Translations under genes and position numbers: made by a program
Origin: Thalassia testudinum
Lineage: Eukaryota; Streptophyta; Magnoliopsida; Alismatales; Hydrocharitaceae
Direction: 5' to 3'
Length of the DNA: 64,000 bases
NCBI GenBank assembly: GCA_037157565.1
Contig: JAZHRO010000036.1
Span: 136,578,501 to 136,642,500 of the forward strand
Notes under the pieces: model-generated
What the model was told of the DNA's origin: nothing
Databases searched by the model: none
What the model saw: the letters and a program-made list of their open reading frames with translations, nothing else
Shown here: positions 31,622-42,689 of the stretch, in pieces
How positions within the stretch are numbered: the first letter of the stretch is position 1
Layout of the letters: each line of letters opens with the position of its first letter

Positions 31622-34102
31622 ATGCCTCGTCGTGGGACTGGCGAGACTGGCCGCGGGCGCGGCCGAGGGCGGGGTCGGCGAGGTGGACGTGCTGTCGTTG
31701 ACGTCTCGGTGGACCAGCCACCACTCCCTGGCATCCAGGCCCAGGACCTCGCCAGACTGATACGAGATATTGTACGAGAGGAGCTCCACCCACCGCCCCG
31801 AGCACCTCCTCCTGGGGTTGCAGACGGGGAGTCCTCTGTGGGACCACACGACGGACGCGGCGCTGGACACGAGGGAGGGGATGGGCCCCTGTCGCCCCCA
31901 CCTTCCTCCGACACTTCTGTACACGAGGCACCTTCGCATGGAGGTGCACCAGCACCTCCCCTACAGCGCCACTTCGAGCTTTTCGGACAGTTCCGGAAGC
32001 TGAAGCCCCCCTCCTTCAAGGGGGATGAGGACCCGACCGAGGCAGAGGACTGGCTTGAGCAGCTGGAGAAGATCTTCGACACCCTTCGCCCCCCGGTGGA
32101 GTGCCGCGTGGCCTTTGCCACGTACCAGCTGGAGAGTGCGGCACACCGGTGGTGGAGGGCGGTCCGGGGTCAGGAGAGGGACGAGCCGACGTGGGACCAG
32201 TTCGTCACCCTCTTCTGCGAGCAGTACTTTCCCCAGACATGGCAGGACCAGAGGAGGCGGGAGTTCCACACTCTCCGCCAAGGGACGATGACCGTGAGCG
32301 CGTACCGCACGCGTTTCTTGGAGCTGTCCCGCTTTGCAGCGACAGCGGTAGCCACTGAGGAGGAGCGCCTTTGGAGGTTCACCGAGGGGCTCCGGTCTGC
32401 GATCCGGGGGTATGTCAAACCCCTGAAGCTGCCGACGTTTTCGAGGGTGGTAGAGGCAGCTATGACTTACGAGGAGACCAACCCGTCCGCGCGAGAGACC
32501 GACGGCGGGCGGAAGAGGCCCTTTCAGCCAGACTTCTCACAGGGCCGGCGAGAACGGAGACACGTGGCGTCCGCAGGAGAGCCGTCACGTTGTGCAGGGC
32601 CATCAGTGGCCTTTGGGGGCCTTCGACAGGGGCCAGTCGCCAGCACCGGACCCCCGCCTAGCCGACAGCAGGGACTCACTGAGGGCGGGAGTCGGGTTCC
32701 CCTCTGCTACCAGTGTGGCCAGCCGGGCCACGTCAGGAGGGACTGCCCATCTAGGGCAGGAGGTCAGCAGATACTTCCCGCGCAGAGCTCTGGAGGGCGC
32801 GCAGGAGGCCGCGGTTCCCAGGCGCGAGGAGGAGGACCGCAGTCGCGAGGAGGGTACCGGCCAGCACCTACCCGTCCGACGCAGAGTGTGGCTGCTTCGT
32901 CCGCACCTAGAGCTGAGGGGCGTATCAACGCCCTAACACACAGGGACGCCAGAGCTTCGGGATCCGTGGTAGCAGGTATGGTTTCAGTTTCTAGCAGGCT
33001 CGTTTACACGCTTTTTGATTCCGGCGCTACGCACTCGTTTGTCGCAGCCAGTTTCGCAGTTAGTTTGGACCAGGATTATACACTGTTAGAGAATCCGTTC
33101 GTAATCAGAGGTCCGAGTGGTCAGCTGTTTGTAGCTGAGGAGGTGTACACGGGTTGCGGGGTCAGCATCGGGGGACATAGCCTGCCAACTGACCTGATTA
33201 TGATACAGATGGAGGACTTTGGAGTGATTCTGGGGATGGATTGGCTATCCGCTTACCACGCCTTGGTAGACTGTTTTGAGAGGAAGATTGTCTTCTCCAT
33301 TCCGGAGTTGCCTTCCTTCGAGTTTCACGGGCAGCCAGTGGACGGAGGTTTCAGGTGCATTTCGGCACTTCGGGCGGCGAGACTTTTGAGCCAGGGGTGT
33401 GAGGGCTTCCTAGCTTGTGTGGTGGCAGAGCACAGCCCCGTGGCAGACTTCCAGAGCATCCCGGTGGTCAGAGAGTACCCCGACGTGTTTCCAGACGAGT
33501 TACCAGGACTACCGCCCGAGCGTGAGATCGAGTTTGAGATCTCACTAGTACCAGGGACCAGCCCCATCTCCACCGCGCCATACAGGATGGCACCGCTTGA
33601 GCTGCGAGAGCTCAAGTCTCAGTTGCAGGACCTTTTGGAGAAAGGTTTCGTGAGGCCCAGTGCGTCTCCTTGGGGAGCCCCAGTACTGTTTGTGAAGAAG
33701 AAGGATGGGACCCTACGCCTTTGTGTGGACTACCGACAGCTGAATAGGGTCACCATCAAGAACAGATATCCGCTGCCGAGGATTGACGATTTGTTTGACC
33801 AGTTGCGGGGTGCCACGGTGTTTTCCAAGATCGACTTGAGGTTTGGATACCACCAGTTGAGGATCAGGGAGACCGACGTCTCCAAGACAGCTTTCCGCAC
33901 CCGGTACGGACACTACGAGTTTTTGGTCATGCCGTTTGGGCTGACCAATGCCCCCGCTGCTTTCATGGACCTGATGAACCGGGTGTTTAGACCGTACTTG
34001 GACCAGTTTGTGGTGGTTTTCATAGATGATGTACTCATCTATTCTAGAGATCGGACGCAGCACAGACAGCACTTGCGGATGGTTCTGGACACTCTGAGAT
34101 GA
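31622..34102 (+). pseudogene. gag-pol: B gag-PR-RT, ends at a premature TGA
   Basis: ATG 31622 was chosen because it follows a long pyrimidine tract and CAG and opens an Arg/Gly-rich N-terminus; the frame upstream has only non-ATG codons. It gives 826 codons before TGA 34100-34102. Order: Gag core about residues 115-290; CCHC zinc knuckle about 361-374 ([14 protein letters not shown]); protease active site DSGATHSF at 466; RT from about 685 with FIDD at 802-803. At the stop, A has an Arg codon (CGA), so B differs by one C-to-T change in a CpG. RT also has Phe in place of Ser in the RSGYHQL motif (33841-33843). Confidence 0.92.
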
Positions 34103-36385
34103 CGCAGGCTGTACGCCAAATACAGCAAGTGCGAGTTCTGGTTGAGGGAGGTAACCTTTTTGGGTCATGTGATCTCTGGAGACGGCCTGGCAGTGGATCT
34201 CGCCAAGGTCGAGGCAGTGCTCAGGTGGGAGAGACCGCGTTCAGTCACTGAGATTCGCAATTTCCTGGGACTGGCAGGTTACTACAGACGGTTCATCAGA
34301 GGGTTTTCGCAGATTGCACGTCCTATGACACAGTTGACCCGGAAGGATGTGCCTTTCGCTTGGACAGACGCCTGTGAGGCGTGTTTTCTGGAGCTGAAGG
34401 AGAGGTTGACCTCGGCTCCCATGCTCACCATCCCTGACAGTAGTGGTGGGTTCGTTGTGTACACGAACGCTTCCTTGCAGGGGTTAGGAGGTGTGCTCAT
34501 GCAGAGGGGTCACGTGGTCGCTTACGCTTCGCGGCAACTGAAGACCCATGAGCATACCTACCCTACCCACGATCTAGAGTTGGCAGCTGTTGTCTTCGCG
34601 CTGAAGACATGGAGGCACTACTTGTACGGTGAGACCTTCGAGATTTTTACAGATCACAAGAGCCTCAGATATCTTTTTGACCAGAAGGAGCTCAACATGA
34701 GACAGAGACGTTGGTTGGAGCTCCTGAAGGACTACGACTGCAGCATCTCCTACCACCCGGGAAAGGCCAATGTGGTGGCTGACGCCTTGAGCCGTAAGGC
34801 GCCCGCACGCTTGGCCAGTCTACAATTACAGAGTTGGAGCCTTTTGGAGGAGGTGGGCAATTGGCGACCTCTAGAGTTACGAGGGTACTGTGGGGCAGTG
34901 ACGGTGACACGGCAGACCAGGCCAGAGTTGATAGACCGCATCATCATGGGACAGATGGCCGATCCGTACTTGCAATCTTTGCGCGACAGAGTACTATCAC
35001 GGGACCCAGGGGACTTCTCTTTCACAGACCAGGTGTTACGCTTGAGGGGACGGTTGTGCGTCCCCAGAGACGAGGAGCTGTTGAGAGAACTCCTGACTGA
35101 GGCACACGGTTCCAGATTCACCATACATCCCGGAAACACGAAAATGTACCATGACTTGAGACGCGAGTTCTGGTGGAGAGGGATGAAGCGGGATGTGGGT
35201 GAGTTCGTGCAGCAGTGCTTAGTGTGCCAGCAGGTGAAAGCCGAGCATCAGAGGCCTGCAGGGCCGCTTCAGCCGCTTCCAGTGCCAGAGTGGAAGTGGG
35301 AGAGCATCACCATGGACTTGGTGGTGGGCTTACCTGTTACCCAGCGAGGACATGACGCAGTCTGGGTAATAGTGGATAGATTGACGAAGACGGCACGATT
35401 CTTGCCGATCCGAGTCACTTTGGGACCAACACAGTTGGCAGAGAGGTATATCCGTGATGTGGTGCGACTACACGGAGTTCCGCGGGAGATCGTATCCGAC
35501 CGGGATACCCGCTTTACGTCCCAGTTTTGGGCTGAGTTTCAGCAGGCTTTGGGGACGAGGTTGAGGTTTAGCACGGCTTACCACCCCCAGACGGACGGAC
35601 AGTCGGAACGCACGATACAGACACTTGAGGACCTTTTGCGTGCCTGTGTACTAGACTGGAGGGGCTCTTGGGAGGAGCACCTGCCCCTGGCGGAGTTTGC
35701 ATACAACAACAGTTATCACTCGAGCATCGGCATGGCTCCCTACGAGGCTCTGTACGGACGGAAATGCACGGCACCCTTGAGTTGGGTTGAGGTGGGGACC
35801 AAGTGGGAGGTTGGCCCCAGGTTAATCCGGCAGAGTCAGGAGGTAGTTGAGCAGATCCACAGACGACTCCGCACTGTCAAGAGCAGACAGAAGAGCTACG
35901 CAGATCGCAGACGCAGAGAGGTGCAGTTCGAGGTTGGGGACCACGTCTTCCTTCGTGTTTCGCCCATGAAGGGCTTACAGCGGTTTGGGGTGAGAGGGAA
36001 GCTCGCGCCGAGGTTCGTGGGGCCCTTTGAGGTCCTGGAGCGGGTTGGACCCGTTGCTTACAGACTTGCCCTTCCCCCGCAGCTTTCTGGTGTGCACGAC
36101 GTGTTCCACGTGTCCAACCTCAGGAAGTACGTAGCCGATCCCAGCCACGTACTGAGTCACGAGAGCGTCGAGGTGAGCGACGACCTGACCTACCCCGAGC
36201 GGCCAGTGCAGATCCTAGACCGAGCCGTCCGCAGGTTGAGACGAAAGCAAGTACCCCTGGTAAAGGTTTTGTGGAGGAGCCAGCGGTACGAGGAGGCTAC
36301 CTGGGAGCCTGAGGCGGCAATGCGGGAGCGGTACCTAGAGCTTTTCGCGGGTACGTCTTTTCGGACCGGCTTCGGTCCTCTTTGA
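34103..36385 (+). pseudogene. pol: B pol continued: RNase H, integrase, chromodomain
   Basis: Same frame as the preceding part, 760 codons to TGA 36383-36385. RNase H has Asn in place of the first catalytic Asp (AAC at 34466-34468; A has GAC at 9046-9048). The integrase zinc finger is complete (Cys at 35216-35218), and the triad Asp/Asp/Glu is intact (second Asp at 35498-35500). The GPF/Y-type C-terminus and chromodomain (about 36190-36345) close the protein. Its defects are thus complementary to those of A. Confidence 0.92.
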
Positions 36386-36471
36386 GTTTGTTATGGTTAT
36401 TTGGACATCTTTTTCCCGCACCCTAGTTGGCGCAAGTTTCGGGGATGAAACTTCCTTTGAGTTTGTTATAT
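36386..36471 (+). other. B 3' UTR
   Basis: Short segment with GTTTCGGGGATGAAAC (about 36436-36451), then a T-rich run into the LTR at 36472. No polypurine tract directly before the LTR, as in A. Confidence 0.7.
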
Positions 36472-39103
36472 TGTAACGAATGTGTGCCCCAGACGTATTT
36501 TAAGACGTCTGGGAGGTGGCTCAGACGTCGGACAAGACGTCTGGAAATCCGTTATTTTCGACACCCGCGAGTCGCCTGCGCGCCTGAGCGCGCAGACCGC
36601 ATATTCCCTCTTTTCTCTACGGCTGCAGGCGGCCTGCCGCCTTCTCTCTCTCCTCTCCGCGCAGCGTTAAAAGGGGCGCGCCTCCCCTCCCGTCTCCACC
36701 GTCTCCTCCTCCTCCTTCCTATGCGCGAGAGCGAGCGGACGCGAGGGCGGCAGCGGCGGCCGCAGTGAGCGCGGAGGTGCGGCGTGCGAGGGCGGAGCTC
36801 TGCCGTGAGGGCGAGCTCGCCGGAGCGGCTTGGCCGGCCGACGGAGGGCGCAGGGGGCGCGGAGCGATGCGGAGAGGGACCTGCTGCGGGCTGAGCAGCA
36901 GACGCGCGAGGTGCGACGCGGGCGGCGTCGCGAGCGGAGGCCGAGCAGGGTTCTGATTCTGGAAAAATTTCCAGAATCAGACGTCTGGGTTGATATCCAG
37001 ATGGCAAGGTCGACGTCTGTAAGATCATAAAGACGTCTGAAAGGTGAGTTTCCGCTTTCTTCTTCCTTCTTGTCGACTGACCGTACTGAGGGAGGGGGGG
37101 TGGCTGTGCGCAGGTTCGCTGATTCGCCATCCTTTGCGAATCAGACGTCTGGAAGTTGTACCAGACGGCGGGAGTGATCTACAGACGTCCGTGTGGACCA
37201 TCGGACGTCTGGGGTATAGGAAAGACGTCCCTGCAGACTTCTGGACGTCCGGGGAACCAAGTTGAACAGGTAATTCTCTGATCCACCGTTTAAGACGTCT
37301 GGAAGGAGTTCCAGACGTCTGATTTTGCACAGTATCGTCTTTCTCGACCCGTTTAGGGCCTGTTTGGGCTTCGTTTTCCGTGATTCGAGTTGCGTTCGTT
37401 TCAGAATTAATTCCTCTACCCGCCTACAGTAGCTATACACTGTTCTGAGACACTCCTTGTGTTTGATCCTTGTGATAGGACCTCGTTCGGTTGCAGTCTT
37501 GAGAGTCGCGGAGGCACGCGGGATTCCCGATCACGCCCCCATTACTCCCGTTGTACCTGGTAGAGTGGCTTTAAGTATTAATAAAATCTGTTAAAGTATG
37601 GGACCATAACTAGAACCTAGGGCATTGCATGAATCCTAGGAATGAGAAATATATGGAATGATAGCTCGTAGGTGTTGCATGAATCCTAGGACCGGAAAAC
37701 TAGATTGTATGATAGATCCTAGGATATGGCATGAATCCTAGGATGGAAAAACTAGTGGAATGTATATTACTTCAGTCTTGGAAAAATGGAAAGGAATATA
37801 TAAAGCTGCCTGTAAATTTAATTAACAGCTGCCTGTTATGAATAAAGAAACATGTTTGAGATCATGGATCTTGAGAACGTGAATCTGGAAAGTGAAACAT
37901 ATGGTGTTCTGAGATTAAAGGATGGAACCCTACGGGGAATTAGGAGTGGAACTCCTGGAAGGAAAAAGGAATGGAAGTGAGATGTAGTTTGTACTGTCTC
38001 TTGGGTACGCAGTACCAAGGGAAGTTCCTATACCTGTTTAGTGTAGAGTGGGGCCAGCCGCCCCAGGGACCCGGGGTTAGGATTGGCCGCTCTGTACCGA
38101 CTTGTTGGCCCTCGTGTACGTAGTACCGAGGAGAGCTACTAGTGTTAGGAGAGTACTAGCTACCCCACGGGCCCCGGGGTTCTGCTAGCCTCCTTCACCG
38201 ACTTGTTAGGCCCATTTGGGCAAACCAGGGTAGTCAGGCGAGGGTGCGCGGACTGTGGAGGGGCAAGGCCCCGGTTTGGTTACTGTGGTGGGGTTGGACC
38301 CCTGTTACTGAGAGGGCTCTGCCCTGGTTCCGTGCTGTGCTTTGGGCGCACCCGTTAACGGAAACGACTGACCGCGTGCCAGTGCGGGCTAGCTACCTGT
38401 GCGTTTATCGCCCGTGCCGTAGTCACCGTTACGTCTGTCAGTGACCTTGGGGTGGTTGACTGAGGGTAGGATCACCACGGGAGACTCTCCCGGCCAGGAG
38501 AGCACCACGTGCTACTTCTACTTTTGGAAAAGACTGCAATCAAGATCGTTCCCACGAGGACATTCGAGATCAAGTAAAGGATCTGAGAAATAAATGAAAT
38601 AGTGAGAAAAATTGAAAGATGTGAATAAAGGAAGTAATAGAACATAACAGCTACTGTACACTCTACTGTTTCCTTTAGTTAGTTTGCCACTCTACTCAGC
38701 GTTTTGCTGACGTGTTACACTCGTTACCTTTTTCAGGACCAGGTGTTGAGCAGCCAGGGTCGGCGGCTGCAGAGGACGCTGGGCCGAGTAGGGTCCAGTA
38801 GAGTTACCACAGCCTTTTGTACCTCTTTTGTTTCTGTTCTAGTGAGTAGTTTTTGTTTCCGCTGTACCTTCTTTACCTGCAGTTCTTGTTATATGATAAA
38901 TGTTGTTTTACTGTTGTGGTGGTACCTACCGTAGTAGTTTCTTTCCTTACTGCTGTACTTTCTTACTGTTAGTTATATTCATGCTGAATGTGGTTTATTT
39001 TACTGTCTTTTGGTTACTTCCTCGTTGGACGACTGGGTCTTGGGATTAGTCGAGTCGGTCCGGTTCTCGTGTCTCGTAGGGACTCGGGAACCGGGTCGTT
39101 ACA
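36472..39103 (+). repeat. 3' LTR of B
   Basis: 2632 bp. Compared with the 5' LTR it lacks 52 bp in GACGTC cluster 1, with both deletion ends at AAGACGTCTGG words (junction about 36535-36545). It keeps about 25 bp in cluster 2 that the 5' LTR lost. Otherwise it has the same architecture. It is followed by duplication cttaa. Confidence 0.92.
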
Positions 39104-39108
39104 CTTAA

Positions 39109-40076
39109 GCTATTCTAATCCACCTACTAAATAAGGTAATAAGTATACGACTTATCAACTCACCCTCTAACTCAGGAAAACTTTGAGTCTAAGCATCTGC
39201 ACACATTTTTGCACAGACTCACTTCTCAGAGATTTTGACAGAAATTGGGTAGCTAATGAACTCTCTAGGGTGGTATGGCTGACAAGTTTTCGTGGGTAAC
39301 AGCCCATTGGCAGGTTGTCCAGAACCTAGCCATAGGCCATTTCTTTTTCGTTGCCTCTAGGTACATTTGAGATCAGGGAAGCCACCTACAAAAAAAAAAA
39401 AAGGAACAAGAAGAAAAAAAAAATAAACCACACTTCACCGCACAAGTATGGCTGGCAAGTGATCGTGGGTAACAGCCCATTGATCGGTTGTCCAGAGCCC
39501 AGCTCAATAATTGCACAAAAAAGACCAAAACACCTAAGGAAGAAGCGGGGAAGTAGTACAAGCTGGGGAGATATACACTGGAAAAATCCTTGTGTTGACC
39601 CCAATTAAAACAAATGTAGGGAGAAAGCTACCAATCGAACAAATACTCCTTCAGGCAAATTTGTTTCCTTTTCTGGTCACCTAGAGGCGTAGAAACTCGA
39701 AGTCTGTCTCAATTACCGTTAAGTGAGTCTATCACAACATTCACACCAAGATGCTTAGCACTTAGGGTTTTGACTGAGTTTTAGGTGGGTTGGGTAGCCG
39801 TAAAAAGTTACCAACCCACACTGAATTCCGAAAAAAAAATTCTTCTAAAAAAATATATATATACGTATACATATGTATAGTTATATATACACTAAAGCAA
39901 GGATTCGGGCGATTCGTATTTTGGCAGACACCCGGGAGCTGCTTAGTCTTTGTAGATTAAGATCTGCATATATTTCCTCTTATTGACAAGTAACGAAGTG
40001 CCTAAGCAATTACTTCTTGAATTCTGCAAGGAAATAAAGACTAGAATAAACCTTGCTAGGGACTAGCAAGGAGTAA
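39109..40076 (+). other. O region after pol, second part
   Basis: Continuation of the O 3' region after B. It has no env-like or other credible gene. It holds two related units at about 39273-39325 and 39450-39500 (TGGGTAACAGCCCATTG within TGGCTG...TTGTCCAGA), separated by an A-rich tract. It also has an AT dinucleotide-like run near 39850-39890 and AT-rich sequence up to the purine tract. Confidence 0.65.
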
Positions 40077-40087
40077 GCATGAGGGTA
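40077..40087 (+). promoter_or_regulatory. Terminal purine tract of O
   Basis: GCATGAGGGTA abuts the 3' LTR start (TGATAACAC at 40088). Its position and sequence match the C tract at 28291-28302, with one G run interrupted. Confidence 0.65.
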
Positions 40088-41468
40088 TGATAACACTACA
40101 CAAGGGGGTGATAATTATGTTGAATATGACCCATCTTTAGAATAAAAGGCACGACATAAGTAGAATAGGAGCATTGCATGCATCATGTACCAAGATTGCT
40201 TATAAAGTGTTTTAATGACCATTTGTGTAAGCATTTGTCGAAGTAGGCCTCAGATGAGCAATCGGACTGCACGGATGGATTCAGAACGACGAATGGAGTC
40301 CAACGGACTCAAGATCGGCCAAATCCGACATCCGGAGCTCCTACAATGGGCCCAAGAAGTTCTGACCACTGATCTGGAGATCAACGGCTCAGATTACGCC
40401 ACGTCAGCCCCACCCCGCGCTCGCTGCGCCTTCAGCCAGCCGAGATTCGTGCGCCCGCCCGCGGTCGCCCCGACAAAGCGCAGGCATGGCGCAACGGTTA
40501 GCGCGCACGCCGGCACCCACGCGATGCGCGTTCGAGCTGCGCGGGGTGGAAATTGAAGACGGGCGACGGGCGTGGAGAAATTGGGCAGCCTGATCAGCAG
40601 CGGGCGGCTAGGATCTTGCCACACGGCGCAATCGCAGCTCACGAGCGTCCACGCGCACGCGCACGCCGGGCAGAGATGCGTGTGCACACGCGCGCCCGAG
40701 GCACGATCCCAGCACAGGCGAGGAAGGCTCTCAGCCGCCCAATCTTCGATCGAACGGCTCTCGTTCAGCGGCCGCGGATCGTGCGAGGAGAAGGAACGAG
40801 GCGGGCGGCTGACTGGCGATGAGAAGGCTTCACCGACGCTTTTGGAAGCGGTTTTAGCGACGCTCTGGATGTCGCTAAAGCCCCTTCTTCTTTTAGGAAG
40901 CCCTTAACTCTATTTAAACCCCCTCCAACCACCATTCAAGGCATTCACCCCCCCTTGCAACTACTCTACCCCTCTCTTAGCTAGCCTTAAGCACTCTTGT
41001 AATTGCCGGAGACGACGAGCCGCGACGGAGCCTCCACCGCCGTGGCTGCCTTGTCGCTCTCCACACACACTCTCTTTCTCTCTCTCTCTCTCTTTTAAGC
41101 TTTTTATTATTTTTGTTGAAGCATGTATTTAATGTTGTAAGTCATGAACTACAAGTGCATGTTTAATGAAGTTATTTTCTCGTTCAGTTGCCATTTTAAT
41201 TTCTATTCAAGTTGCATGATCAAAACAAAGAGCTTTCTAACCCTAAACCATCTCTCTGTCTCTATCTCTCTCTCTCGCTTTTCAAAACCGCACCTTTCGC
41301 AAGCAAAACTCCGCACTTTCTGTGACAACAAGTGGTAAAGTAAAAATCCTATTTTCACGCCTCCCTGAGACCGACACTCGAACTCACCTCCGTTTAATTA
41401 TTTTAAAATCGACGTTGCAAGTACGACTATAACGACACTCCTTAACACACACGCACAACAGCACGTCA
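40088..41468 (+). repeat. 3' LTR of O
   Basis: 1381 bp, aligned along its length to 353-1707, with many transitions and small indels (for example about 22 extra bases near 40735). The hairpin is retained at 40853-40879. It ends CGTCA, then gtggt. Confidence 0.9.
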
Positions 41469-42668
41469 GTGGTGCCAGTGCCGGAGAAGAGAATAGCTCC
41501 AGAAAGAGAGGAACGGCAAGGAAGAGGGAGGTTAGGGCACCGACTGGTACGGCTCAACGTGAAAAGAAGCAAGGAGGATGGCTCCACTGCCGGTATTGCG
41601 AACGGAGGACGAAGATGGATGGAGGGGCTCGCCGGACGTCGAGGAGCTTTCGACCTAGAGAGAGAGGAATTGGGGGGGAATCTTGGTTGATTTCGAGCGT
41701 GAGGAGGACAGTATGAGCAGGAGGTTCTTTTATAGACCTCAAGAGGAGGTTTTGGGATTGGTAAGCTTGGAAGGCTTGCCGAAGTTGGGAAATTCCTTGA
41801 TACCCAAATCTCTCATGTATTCACATGAGAGATTAAATAAGTTTTAGGGTGTGGGATTGGGTTCAAAAGAAAGGGAATTTCTTGACGAACTTTCCTATCA
41901 AATTTGAAAGGGATTCGTCAAGAAATCAAGGAGTTCTTTCCAAATTAAGGTTGCCGGAGCAAGTAGGAATAGGTTTAATGACGGTAGGGACCTTTTTGTG
42001 AGAATGATGACAAAGTTAGGGGTCTTTATGAAAAAAATTTGAAAGTTAAGGGCAGAAATGTAATCAGACAAGACCAAGTTACAAACTAGGTCAAGACAAG
42101 CTTATCTTGGGTCCAAATTTTGATATAAACCTAATTTGGACCTAAGGAATCCAATGGTGAAGTTTGATTTTGGTTTTGACCACGTTTGACTAGGTAATTT
42201 ATGTAAAAACTTAAATTAGGGTAAATGTTTGTCTAAGACTATTCTGGGTCACAACGGGTTCTAATGGTCAAATTGAAGGTTTTAAAACCTAGATAATATT
42301 TTTCTATGAATTTTAGAAGGTTTAGGTGAATTCTATTTTGACCAGAACCTCAATTAATTAAGCGAGTCTACTTTTAGTGTTTCAAAAGTCATTTAATTCT
42401 CAAAGCATACGCAAATCCTTTTCTGCTTGTTATAACCCACTTGTTAGTCTTTTAGGACCATTTGACCCTCAATTAAACCTTAGGAAAACCCGTGGTTGTA
42501 CTGCATTCATGGTATGCTGGTAAAATTACAGTTTTAAGCTTAGTTTCTTATTTTTCCCTCAGAATGATTATGCAGTGACTTATGACTCTTTGATAATTAT
42601 GTAGGAGCATTTACTGACTTAATTAGATCAAAATGAGCTAATTATGGCTCATTATGGTGTTCCCATCA
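41469..42668 (-). repeat. Right piece of LTR D (C-family LTR, reverse orientation)
   Basis: Reverse-complemented, this aligns with the first 1.2 kb of the C LTR. It shows the start TGATG..ATGAGCCATAA(T)TAGCTCATTTTGA, the palindrome region (about 41808-41835), TATAAAAGAACC, and C-rich words such as CGGCGAGCCCC and CGCAATACC. Identity is moderate, so D is much older than C. The first base of the LTR is 42668. Next to it (42669-42677, minus strand) is a G-rich run that could be a purine tract, so D may be a 3' LTR whose internal part is lost. Confidence 0.75.
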
Positions 42669-42689
42669 CCTCCCCAACAAATTCAAGCC

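Larger units (their letters stand above)
18832..39103 (+). mobile_element. Element B: Tekay/Del-type chromovirus, near complete, split by C
   Basis: LTR start TGTAACG at 18832 and end TTACA at 39103, with perfect duplication cttaa (18827-18831 / 39104-39108) in the 3' region of O. The 5' LTR is interrupted by C (21117-31061). Internal region: initiator-Met primer site, gag-pol in one frame with a single TGA, and a 3' UTR. Coding sequence is closely similar to A, so both belong to one family. B still contains gag, the protease active site and an intact integrase triad. Confidence 0.93.
353..41468 (+). mobile_element. Element O: Athila-like Ty3/gypsy retrotransposon carrying nested insertions
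   Basis: Bounded by related direct LTRs (353-1707 and 40088-41468) starting TGATAACAC and ending CGTCA, inside a perfect 5-bp duplication gtggt (348-352 / 41469-41473). Order: LTR, tRNA-Asp primer site, long leader, gag-PR-RT-RNase H-integrase in one frame, non-coding 3' region, purine tract, LTR. The RT (MPFGLCNAPTTFQRYM) and integrase ([11 protein letters not shown]) motifs are Athila-type. Three elements sit inside it: an RTE LINE in the leader, A in gag, and B (with C) after pol. Nine in-frame stops make it non-autonomous today. Among the plus-strand elements of the nest it is the oldest. Confidence 0.9.

Noticed and set aside
39351..39608. Lys-rich 85-codon ORF in the O 3' region
   Set aside because: Runs through an A-rich tract; no counterpart in C and no domain.
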